Of a stretch of DNA of 64,000 nucleotides, positions 56,323 through 64,000 are shown in pieces (the stretch's first letter is position 1; the number at the start of each line of letters is the position of its first letter). The DNA comes from Cerina sp048266425 (GTDB lineage Bacteria; Bacteroidota; Bacteroidia; Flavobacteriales; Flavobacteriaceae): positions 16,936 through 80,935 of the forward strand of contig JBLWZN010000017.1 of the NCBI GenBank assembly GCA_048266425.1. The letters are read 5' to 3'. The position numbers and the translations under genes were made by a program. Below the pieces are notes generated by a model that ran no database searches, was not told the DNA's origin, and saw only the letters and a list, made by a program, of their open reading frames with translations.

Positions 56323-57687
56323 ATGGAACTCATACAACAGCAACGAACATTTTACAAAACCCAGCAGACCAAGGACCTTGTCTTCCGAAAAAAGACATTG
56401 CAACGTTTGGAGGAAGAGATCGAAACCCGGGAAGATGCGGTTTGTGAGGCACTGTATTCCGATTTTAAAAAACCAACATTTGAATCCCTGGCCACTGAGA
56501 CTCAAATTGTACTGGCAGAAATTCGCTTGGCAATAAAAAAGTTGGACCGATGGGCGAAGCCAAAAAAAGTCTCCGCCTCTTGGATAAATTTTCCTTCCAC
56601 GGAATGGATCCATAAGGAACCCTATGGTACAATCCTGGTCATTGCGCCATGGAACTATCCATTTCAACTGGCCCTTTCCCCGGTCATAGGGGCTATAGCG
56701 GCCGGCAATACCATTGTACTAAAACCTTCGGAAATGGCACCGCATACTTCCGCCATTATAAAAGAAATCATTGAAGCCGTTTGCCTGCCGGAACACATAG
56801 CGGTGGTCGAGGGGGGCGTGGATATTTCCCAGGAACTTTTGGCCCAGCGTTGGGATTATATCTTTTTTACAGGAAGTACCCAGGTGGGGCAAATAGTGTA
56901 TGAAAGCGCTGCCAAGCACCTGACCCCGGTTACCCTGGAGCTGGGTGGCAAAAATCCCTGTATTGTGGACCAGTCGGCCAAATTAAACCTGGCGGCCAAA
57001 CGCATCGTTTGGGGCAAATTTATCAACGGAGGCCAAACCTGTATTGCACCCGATTATATTCTGGTACACAAAAGTGTAAAAGAGGATCTGGTTAGCGCCT
57101 TGGAAAAGTCCATCACGGAATCTTACGGCCCCAATATGGAAAGTTCCGCCGATTTGGCCCGGATGATAAACCCAAAGCACTACCAAAGGTTAAGGGATAT
57201 GTTGACAGGGGAAGAAATTCTTTTTGGGGGAAAATACAACGATACGGACAACTACCTCTCCCCTACCTTGGTAAACGAGCCGGCCTTGGAAAGCAAATTG
57301 ATGGAAGGCGAAATTTTTGGTCCCATCCTCCCAATTATTTCCTATGAAAAAGAGGCAGATATTGAAAAATATATAGCTAAATATGGAAAGCCATTGGCAG
57401 CCTATGTATTTTCGACTAGCAAAAAATTTCAGGATTATATTACGGAAACCTACTCTTTTGGTGGTGGGGCAATAAATGATACCGTGGTCCAGTTTACCAA
57501 TCCACACCTACCTTTTGGAGGTGTAGGTGCCAGTGGTATGGGCGCCTATCACGGCCAACATTCCTTTGACGTCTTCTCCCACCACAAATCCATGGTAAGG
57601 CGGGGAAATTGGATAGACCCCAGTTTGAGGTACCCTCCGTACAACCTGCCCTTGAAGTATATAAAAATGTTGAAAAAGTTACTCTAA
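56323..57687 (+). CDS. Class 3-type aldehyde dehydrogenase
   Basis: NAD(P)-dependent aldehyde dehydrogenase (454 aa) of the short ALDH3 type acting on medium- and long-chain or aromatic aldehydes. Seen: LVIAPWNYPFQLALSPVIGA, LELGGKNPCIVD with the general-base Glu, catalytic Cys240 in NGGQTCIAPDY, and a hydrophobic C-terminus (YPPYNLPLKYIKMLKKLL) suited to membrane attachment. The start is ATG at 56323; the frame extends eight codons upstream. It has its own promoter, so a link to the SusCD locus is uncertain. Confidence 0.9.
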   Translation: MELIQQQRTFYKTQQTKDLVFRKKTLQRLEEEIETREDAVCEALYSDFKKPTFESLATETQIVLAEIRLAIKKLDRWAKPKKVSASWINFPSTEWIHKEPYGTILVIAPWNYPFQLALSPVIGAIAAGNTIVLKPSEMAPHTSAIIKEIIEAVCLPEHIAVVEGGVDISQELLAQRWDYIFFTGSTQVGQIVYESAAKHLTPVTLELGGKNPCIVDQSAKLNLAAKRIVWGKFINGGQTCIAPDYILVHKSVKEDLVSALEKSITESYGPNMESSADLARMINPKHYQRLRDMLTGEEILFGGKYNDTDNYLSPTLVNEPALESKLMEGEIFGPILPIISYEKEADIEKYIAKYGKPLAAYVFSTSKKFQDYITETYSFGGGAINDTVVQFTNPHLPFGGVGASGMGAYHGQHSFDVFSHHKSMVRRGNWIDPSLRYPPYNLPLKYIKMLKKLL

Positions 57688-57743
57688 AAAGGCGTAGTTT
57701 CAAGTTCAAAAAATTATACCCAATGCACTTATAAGCTTCCAAA

Positions 57744-58604
57744 CTAAATACTTGAAGGCCCCTTGGTAGGCAATACAAAGGAAACTGAATCTCCAGCCTT
57801 TTTTTGTGAAAGGATATTGATCGATTTTTCAGAAAGCTGCAGTATTCTAGGGTAGCCTCCCGTAGTCTGCCCATCCTTCATCAGTATTATCAATTTTCCG
57901 GAAGGCGTAAGTTGGACGGTGCCAGGCAAGGTGGCGGATGTCAAAATGGAAATATCGTGTCCCTCGATCAATTCAGTCAACTGATAGGCCATTCGATTGT
58001 TCTCCGGAGCAATGGTAAAATCCCTAAAAAAAAGACCTTCCAGCTGTTTATTCTTCAAGAGAGCAAATTCAGGACCTTTGGAAACCTCCAGGGCGGTTTC
58101 ATCCAAAAAAGATTCCACCTTTAGTTCCCGTGATTTAGGTTCAAAGGATTTACAAACCATATATGGAAGACGATCCTTGTCCTTAAATCGATTGATAGGG
58201 GTTATGGGTTTGTAAAAAGAACGACTCCCCAGTACAACATCGGATTTAAATCCGTCCTTAATGGCCAAATACCCCCTAAATCCCTTTTCCAATTTACCAT
58301 AGGACAAGATGTCGCCACTATTTACCTTATAGACCGCATAATTATGAACAGGATTGTTATTGAGCACAGTAGACAGCACTGCGCCACCTAGAGCAATATA
58401 GGTATCCTCTTCAAATTCGAGCGTTGGCCCGGTCATTGTAATTTCCAATACTGCCGCACTCAACGGGTTCTCCAAAAGCATGTTCGCCTTTTGCGCAGCA
58501 AACGTATCCATAACGCCCGCCACTGGCACTCCCTTATGGCGATACCCGAATCGTCCCAAATCCTGAACGGTGGTATATAGACCAGATTTTAATAATTTAA
58601 GCAT
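57744..58604 (-). CDS. pxpC: 5-oxoprolinase subunit C
   Basis: Part of the bacterial 5-oxoprolinase PxpABC, which opens 5-oxoproline to glutamate with ATP. Seen: KSGLYTTVQDLGRFGYRHKG and GVMDTFAAQKANMLLENP, hallmarks of the KipA/PxpC (AHS2) family, and a C-terminal MKDGQTTGGYPRI. 286 aa. Its ATG overlaps the pxpB stop by 8 nt. Third gene of pxpA-pxpB-pxpC. Confidence 0.93.
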   Translation of the reverse strand: MLKLLKSGLYTTVQDLGRFGYRHKGVPVAGVMDTFAAQKANMLLENPLSAAVLEITMTGPTLEFEEDTYIALGGAVLSTVLNNNPVHNYAVYKVNSGDILSYGKLEKGFRGYLAIKDGFKSDVVLGSRSFYKPITPINRFKDKDRLPYMVCKSFEPKSRELKVESFLDETALEVSKGPEFALLKNKQLEGLFFRDFTIAPENNRMAYQLTELIEGHDISILTSATLPGTVQLTPSGKLIILMKDGQTTGGYPRILQLSEKSINILSQKKAGDSVSFVLPTKGPSSI

Positions 58605-59337
58605 CGATCTTTATTTTTTCCAACTTATAGATTCCGACTTCTCCCTCGATTATGTTCAGGTCGTATTCAGCTTTTGAAATTTTATAGAACTGTATTCGAT
58701 CTCCCACGCTGACAAAACAGGGATCTTTTTGTTCTACATTGAAAATTGGAATGGGACAATTCCCGATGATATTCCATCCTCCTGGGGATTCCTGGGGATA
58801 TATACCCGTTTGTTTTCCCGCAAGGCCAACCGCTCCTTTTTGAACCTTTTGTCTCGGGGTTGCTTTTCTGGGAACCTCCAAAGCCTTTGGCAGTCCTCCT
58901 AGATACATAAACCCGGGTAAAAAGCCAATTCCGTATACGGTATAAGGTTGCTTTACGTGAAGGTCGATAAGGTCCTCAATACCCATGCCCAAAGTGTTTG
59001 ACACTTCTTCCAGGTCTATACCAAACTCGGCATCGTAACAAACCGGAAGCCGCCATAGGTACTTTTGGGGCAGTGTTTCAACGTCATTAGAGGCATACCA
59101 GTTCTCAATTTGAATTTTCATCGTATTGAAATCGATGGGATTCTTGGCGTTGATAAGAAACAGTGAATTATACGCCGGTACCAGCTCCCAATCCTTTTCA
59201 TCCATACTTTGGTGATCTTTGAGATATTGGGAAAACTGAAGTATATCATCTAAAATGGACTCCTCTACAAGGGGTGGCCACTCCACCAAAATAGCAAAGT
59301 CACCAAATGGTTTTATGACTAATGGATACGGATTCAC
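58597..59337 (-). CDS. pxpB: 5-oxoprolinase subunit B
   Basis: KipI/PxpB (AHS1) family subunit of 5-oxoprolinase (246 aa). Seen: IKPFGDFAILVEWP at the start, YGIGFLPGFMYLGGLPKAL, PRKATPRQKV and SPGGWNIIGNCP. The frame is open 29 codons upstream, but GTG at 59337 overlaps the TGA of pxpA (GTGA), which is the expected coupled start and matches homologues. Confidence 0.93.
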   Translation of the reverse strand: MNPYPLVIKPFGDFAILVEWPPLVEESILDDILQFSQYLKDHQSMDEKDWELVPAYNSLFLINAKNPIDFNTMKIQIENWYASNDVETLPQKYLWRLPVCYDAEFGIDLEEVSNTLGMGIEDLIDLHVKQPYTVYGIGFLPGFMYLGGLPKALEVPRKATPRQKVQKGAVGLAGKQTGIYPQESPGGWNIIGNCPIPIFNVEQKDPCFVSVGDRIQFYKISKAEYDLNIIEGEVGIYKLEKIKIDA

Positions 59338-60083
59338 GATCGTCGATAAATATTTTGTTTGGGTAATTCCTTCGAAAGATACGCCAATATTTGCAATGAA
59401 TTTACCGCATCGCCATGGATACAATAGGTATCTGCAGAAATTTTCACAAGTTCGTCCTGGACGGTCCTTACTTCGTGGTTTTTGACCATGGGCACCAAAT
59501 GCTCCAACACCGATTTAGGTTCCTGAATCAGGGCATTTGGATAGGTCCTGGATACCAAACTAAGATCCTCGTTATAGTTGCGATCGGCAAATGCCTCCCT
59601 TTGCACACGGAAGCCCTGTCTTATAGCCTCCTCCTCCAAAATGGAGCCGTAGGGAACAAATAGGAAACAGTTGGATAAATATTCCCTTATAGACTCCAGA
59701 AATAATCGGGACAAAACCAGATCCTTGGCCAAGTCATTGTACAATGCCCCATGGGGCTTTATGTGGTGCAACGGGACTCCCTGAATTTTTAATACGTAAT
59801 CCAGACGTTCAATCTGGTCCCGGATGCTATTCTTAAATTCACAGGGGTCCATGGAAATACTTATCCTTCCGAAATTTGCAGGATCTGGATAGGATGGATG
59901 GGCCCCGATCTTGACTCCGTGTTTTACGGCGTCGGCAACTGAAGTCCTTATAGAATCCAAGGTACCTGTATGACCACCACAGGCAATATTACATGAAGAA
60001 ATATGTGGGTAAAGCAGATGTTCATAAGTTATCCCCTCTCCAACATCGCAATTTATATCTATATAGTAGTCTTCCATTTGCAT
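59334..60083 (-). CDS. pxpA: 5-oxoprolinase subunit A (LamB/YcsF family)
   Basis: PxpA subunit (249 aa). Seen: IDINCDVGEG near the start, SSCNIACGGHTGT, KIGAHPSYPD and HHIKPHGALYNDLA, all diagnostic. ATG codons at 60083 and 60077 are both possible. First gene of the operon; the stop overlaps the pxpB start by 4 nt. The three genes recycle 5-oxoproline formed by spontaneous cyclisation of glutamine or glutamate. Confidence 0.93.
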   Translation of the reverse strand: MQMEDYYIDINCDVGEGITYEHLLYPHISSCNIACGGHTGTLDSIRTSVADAVKHGVKIGAHPSYPDPANFGRISISMDPCEFKNSIRDQIERLDYVLKIQGVPLHHIKPHGALYNDLAKDLVLSRLFLESIREYLSNCFLFVPYGSILEEEAIRQGFRVQREAFADRNYNEDLSLVSRTYPNALIQEPKSVLEHLVPMVKNHEVRTVQDELVKISADTYCIHGDAVNSLQILAYLSKELPKQNIYRRS

Positions 60084-60279
60084 AATATCGGTTCGGTCAC
60101 TCTGCAATTATAATCAATCCATGTTCCAATTACAAACTATCGGAAATATCCTACCCCTACCTTGCAGTTTATCTAAAAGTTTGCATTTCAACTAATTTTT
60201 CACCCCTAAACCTCGATCCAACATAATAATAATAAAAAGATGTGGTTATAATATCCCAGATCAAAACCAACCTACTTGA

Positions 60280-60723
60280 ATGACATGTTTAGAATGTAAA
60301 AAGAGCCTTGCCTACGTAGACCATAAAAATGCGATGGATACGTTGGGTGTGGAACTATGTGCCAGGCACAAGGTCCTTATCGATAAACTAATTAAAAAAT
60401 ACGGTACCCCAATTGAGGCCATCCAACTGTACTATGGCCTAAAAAAGGCTGGAGCCAATCCCACCTTGGAATGGTGGGACGGAAAAAAATCGGTCGATAT
60501 CGCCATTTCCCGGGTTAAGCTCAACATAGAGATAGATACGGAATATCAAATGATAACCCACGATAAGGCTATCAATCTTTTGGAGGAGACCATGCACTCC
60601 TTTAAAAATGGTTTTACCACTATCCGGATTCCCCATGATCTTGTCACCCATTATCTCCATGAAACCGTGACCAATATCTTAGGGATCATGGAAGGCTTAA
60701 AGGCCAATATCAGGGTGATATAA
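60280..60723 (+). CDS. Small zinc-finger protein with a nuclease-like domain
   Basis: Unnamed protein (147 aa). An N-terminal zinc-finger-like motif has Cys3-x2-Cys6 and Cys27-x2-His30. A C-terminal region LEWWDGKKSVDIAISRVKL followed by NIEID (D73, E84, D86) resembles the DUF559/Vsr branch of PD-(D/E)XK nucleases, where a similar Asp strand and ExD strand form the metal site. Helices follow (about 95-140). Nuclease function is an inference. No restriction, CRISPR or toxin genes are nearby. Confidence 0.6.
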   Translation: MTCLECKKSLAYVDHKNAMDTLGVELCARHKVLIDKLIKKYGTPIEAIQLYYGLKKAGANPTLEWWDGKKSVDIAISRVKLNIEIDTEYQMITHDKAINLLEETMHSFKNGFTTIRIPHDLVTHYLHETVTNILGIMEGLKANIRVI

Positions 60724-60771
60724 CTGCGATCAGTTCGTATAAAGCTAGATAGGAATTGAGACCATGTGATT

Positions 60772-61857
60772 TTACTGAATTTTTATCTTGTTCTCAATAA
60801 TTTGCTTCATACTTATGTTCTCGTAGTTTCTTTTTACAAAATCCAGGGCCAAGGTGAGTATTTGGCCCATGGTATTGCATTTCTTAAAGTTTAGGTCCAA
60901 GGTAAGGTCATAGATCTGCATTTTGAGCAAAGCCACATTTTCGGGAATCGATACATGGTCTTCTCGACAAATATCGACCAATTCCTCTATACGATCCTCA
61001 TAACTTAGTATTCGTTTTGCCACGATGGAGCGCTCTTCCACTTTGTACTGGTCCACCGAATTGCGCTGTAACTTGTTCCTTACCAGTTCGACCATCATAA
61101 AATTTTCTTTAAAAAATTGAGGGCGGTACACGTTTAACTTGCCCTCATAACTCTGCTGATCAAAATCGATAGCCCTAATTTTATAGACCACATGGTCAAA
61201 ATCGTGGGTTGGAACGATTACATAGTTGTACGAGCGCATATCGCCCAAGAGACGTATCATACATCGCTCGTTGAATTTTACAAATTCCTTGGCCAACTGG
61301 GCCTTTTCGGACTCCGAGCATTTTGGCAAAAATTCCTTTATAAAAATATCGCCCGGAATACCGGCTATATGTTCCTCGATCAATGTGTCCTTATAAACCA
61401 AAAAGTTAAGGTTATAGGGGGAGAGCATATGCTCCAGTTCCAGGCCATAAACCCTTGAGGCATCTGTCTTCTTTATATAAAAATAAGTAAAGTTATCATT
61501 GAGAATATTCCTGATCTTTATCCTAAAGGGCTTGGAATTTCCAAAGGTACAATAGTCTACAGCATCGACATTTAGGTACGAAATAATGCTATCGCTACCG
61601 TCGGAATGCAGGATAGAATAAACCTTCTTAAGGCTCATATCCAGCTCCGCCCTGTCTGCATCGGAATAGTACACCCTGATCCAAAGGGTGTCCTCATCAT
61701 GGGAATCGTAAACGACCACCGAACCGGAAAACCGCAATAGATCCTCATAAAATACGGGGATTTCAATCTTTCTGCTATAATGTTCCAAATAAGCGTCCAA
61801 TTGTTTGCAAACAGGGTACGCCGGTTTTTTTTTGGAAATTAATTTTTCCTCCAACAT
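60772..61857 (-). CDS. Conserved hypothetical protein with kinase-like motifs
   Basis: Unknown cytosolic protein (361 aa). The segment LLGDMRSYNYVIV contains Asp206 and Asn211 (D-x4-N), followed by AIDFDQQ with Asp231, the same order as the catalytic loop and metal-binding Asp of protein-kinase-like and aminoglycoside-phosphotransferase folds. An ATP-binding Lys and glycine loop are not obvious. The C-terminal 90 residues are helical. ATG at 61857 is used; an upstream TTG would add three residues. It converges with the zinc-finger gene; link unknown. Confidence 0.6.
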   Translation of the reverse strand: MLEEKLISKKKPAYPVCKQLDAYLEHYSRKIEIPVFYEDLLRFSGSVVVYDSHDEDTLWIRVYYSDADRAELDMSLKKVYSILHSDGSDSIISYLNVDAVDYCTFGNSKPFRIKIRNILNDNFTYFYIKKTDASRVYGLELEHMLSPYNLNFLVYKDTLIEEHIAGIPGDIFIKEFLPKCSESEKAQLAKEFVKFNERCMIRLLGDMRSYNYVIVPTHDFDHVVYKIRAIDFDQQSYEGKLNVYRPQFFKENFMMVELVRNKLQRNSVDQYKVEERSIVAKRILSYEDRIEELVDICREDHVSIPENVALLKMQIYDLTLDLNFKKCNTMGQILTLALDFVKRNYENISMKQIIENKIKIQ

Positions 61858-62109
61858 AAAATCCAAATTTTACTACAAATTAACCAATTTTGCCCGTCTT
61901 CTATAAATCGGGAAAAGGAAAGATACAACAATCCTAAGATCCATATTGAACAAGTACATTTCCAATATCGATAAAAAATTGATGGCAACCCAATTTTGGA
62001 ACATGTATTTCGTCGATTGACCATTTTAAATAAAAGGTTTACAACATATATTTCCTGTTTCAGCATTAACCGTTTTAATTTGTCAAATTATCTTTCTATA
62101 TAATTCATA

Positions 62110-64000
62110 ATGGTTGTGAGCAATTTAATACAATGGCCTAGGAAGTTTACTTGGTTCATTGTTTTATTTACGATAAGCCTTGGATATTCCGTTAATGCCC
62201 AGTTGAGCGACCTCCATTATTTACCTCCCCTAAAACAGGACTCCAACAATTCTTCAGTAAAAGAGCAGGCCATTTATCTTGCTACCCCCGAAACCACGCC
62301 TTTTACGGTAAACGTCTATAGGGGAACGAACACGACCCCGATTGCAACCCTGTCCCTATCCAACGCCACCCCCTGTGGAATATTCCCTGCTCAACGGGGA
62401 CAACGATATCACGATGGTTTCCAATAGCAATACCGGAATAGTATTGACGAACAGCGGCTTACGGTTCGAGTCTGCTACAGGAGAAAAGTTTTATGTAAAC
62501 TATAGGGGAAGTTCCAATCCGAAGAGTACCTCACTGACGAGCAAGGGCAGACAAGCTTTGGGCAAACTTTTTGAATGGGGCGGGGTAGCAAACAGGGCCA
62601 ATACCTCGGATATTTCCACTTCCCTGGGTATCATGGCATCTGAGGACAACACCACAGTAGATATATTTGGCTACGACCCCAACTGTGAATTTCGATTGCA
62701 GAACGACGCTGACGGACTGACTTCCAATACGATCCAAATTGTACTTAACAAAGGGGAATCTTTCGTACTGGAGGCCAAGACCGGGGAGACCAACGCCAAT
62801 ATTGACGGTTGGCTCGGGGCCAGTATTTCCGCGGATAAAAACATCGTCATTAGCAATGGCGGGTTAAACTATGGAGTATCAAATACATCCAAAAGCAGCA
62901 GGGATGCGGGAATAGATCAACCTGTTCCCCAGAATAAAATTGGTAAGGAATACGTCTTTGTTAGGGGAAATGGTACCACCGTAACCGAATTTCCCATTAT
63001 TATAGCAACACAAAACAATACGGATATTTTTGTAAATGGATCCCCAACACCCATAGCGACGATCAACAACGGAGAATATTTTGAGGTACCAAGCACCTAT
63101 TATTCCAGTAGCACCGCGGGCGCCAATATGCTCGTAACCACTTCCAAGGATGCCTATGCCTACCAAAATTTGGCCGGGGCATCCGGATTACAGACTATTG
63201 GTTTGAACTTTGTGGCACCCTTAAACTGCCTGCTTCCGGATACCGTGGATAACATTCCCGACATTACCAATGCTGCGGGGACCACCTTAACAGGGGGAAT
63301 CACTATCATAGCCTCAACCTCCACTCTCGATGCCAACATCAGCGTTGTCGACGGTTCCGGTCCGGTCACCTTGCCCGCGCCCCTCCTGGTGGCAGGCAGT
63401 GCCGATTGGAAAACGTTTTATATAAATGGCCTTACCGGTAATGTAAGCGTGCATTCCACCGGACCAATTGCGGTCGGATTTTACGGTGCAAATGCCAATA
63501 GGGGTCTCGCCGGATATTTCTCCGGTTTCGATACGGTACCGGAAGTAAACTTACAGGTCGTGGGCGGCGGTTGCCTCCCTGGGGCAACTATGGAGGTTGT
63601 GGATGCCAATTACGATGCCTACCAGTGGTTCGAAAACGGGTCCCTGGTTGCTGGTGCCACCGCCTCTACCTACACCCCAACAAATGCTGGGGATTATTAT
63701 GTCCGGGTAACCAAAGGGGCATGCACCTAAGATTCCCAACCTATTGCATCTTAATATTGTAACCCTGATATCGTAGTCAAAAAAAAGGCGAACATTACCA
63801 ACGCCCTTGAGGGGGACACCGTCATTTTCACTATAACCGTGGAAAGCATGGGATTGGATCCAGTGACCAATTTTGTCTTAAACGATGTAATTCCCAACGG
63901 TCTAACATTGATAAATGCAAGTCCGGGCGTAGGAACATGGACCGAACCCAACTGGTATGTCGGCACTTTAAACGCTGGGGATTTATTTACCATGGTGTTG
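62110..64000 (+). pseudogene. Decayed adhesin-like gene (IgGFc-binding N-terminus plus DUF11), partial
   Basis: The ORF starts at 62110 with a signal peptide (YSVNAQ) and reads into an IgGFc-binding-type domain. An extra C in a run of five (about 62370-62374) shifts the frame; one C fewer would join SLSNATP directly to VEYSLLNGDND. The second frame (62342-63730) ends at TAA 63728-63730. The same frame, past a second TAA at 63752-63754, continues with a DUF11-type repeat (NALEGDTVIFTITVES, NDVIPNGLTLINASPG) to the end of the window. Three disruptions in one gene argue for loss of function. Intact relatives are large secreted surface proteins. Confidence 0.75.

Noticed and set aside
57688..57743. 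Terminator between convergent ALDH and pxpC genes
   Set aside because: No stem of useful length with a T tract was found in the 56-nt gap.
62342..62430. Programmed frameshift at the C5 run of the adhesin gene
   Set aside because: There is no slippery heptamer or stimulatory structure that I can see, and two further nonsense codons downstream favour decay.
63728..63754. Stop-codon reassignment (TAA read as sense)
   Set aside because: TAA ends many clearly intact genes in the window, such as nagA and ilvD neighbours, so recoding is not supported.

Overview
The window is chromosomal DNA from a member of the Bacteroidota, most likely a marine Flavobacteriaceae. Support comes from a SusC/SusD pair, DUF4293, DUF3500 and DUF1080 proteins, a Rho factor with a long Asn/Gln/His/Lys-rich insert, starts without Shine-Dalgarno sequences, and several promoters of the TTG-N17-23-TAnnTTTG type. 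Genes are dense and mostly intact. No rRNA, tRNA, CRISPR array, insertion sequence or phage gene was recognised.

Layout. 200-7219: CotH-type lipoprotein, LolC/E-like permease, DUF1343 (NamZ-like) muramidase, Cys-cluster protein, methyltransferase, metzincin-like lipoprotein and DUF4293. 7528-12629: rho, an unknown lipoprotein, then a 7TM protein with a NarL-type histidine kinase and response regulator. 12882-15780: proline operon proC-proB-proA. 15828-24312 (minus): DUF3500, a DUF4136-like lipoprotein, S41 protease, rnpA, M14 peptidase, amidase, 3D-domain protein and an FG-GAP/cytochrome c lipoprotein. 24370-29706: serine hydrolase, GH140-like DUF4038 protein and purB, interspersed with three copies of an intergenic element that looks like a small-RNA gene. 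30273-36875: amino-sugar operon (two Gfo/Idh/MocA oxidoreductases, DUF1080, nagA, an Nramp-like transporter, nagB). 37025-46112 (minus): gapN, then the isoleucine/valine genes ilvD-ilvB-ilvN-ilvC-ilvA. 46604-57687: LytTR regulator, di-heme peroxidase, beta-helix/cytochrome c protein, SusC, SusD, PKD lipoprotein and aldehyde dehydrogenase. 57744-60083 (minus): pxpA-pxpB-pxpC (5-oxoprolinase). The end holds a zinc-finger/nuclease-like protein, a kinase-like protein and a decayed adhesin gene running off the window.

Most notable. (1) The ilv operon is preceded by an 18-codon leader ORF rich in Ile and Val, followed by a pause hairpin, an alternative antiterminator and a 13-bp terminator with nine U: a complete leader-peptide attenuator. 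(2) Three directly oriented elements at 25954-26086, 27709-27842 and 28126-28259 share an identical 38-nt core, a promoter-like box at fixed spacing and an intrinsic terminator with compensating stem changes, and are probably paralogous small RNAs. (3) A SusC/SusD locus carries a di-heme peroxidase and a beta-helix/cytochrome c fusion but no glycoside hydrolase. (4) The amino-sugar operon combines 3-keto-type sugar chemistry with nagA/nagB and an Nramp-fold transporter that lacks the metal-binding residues.
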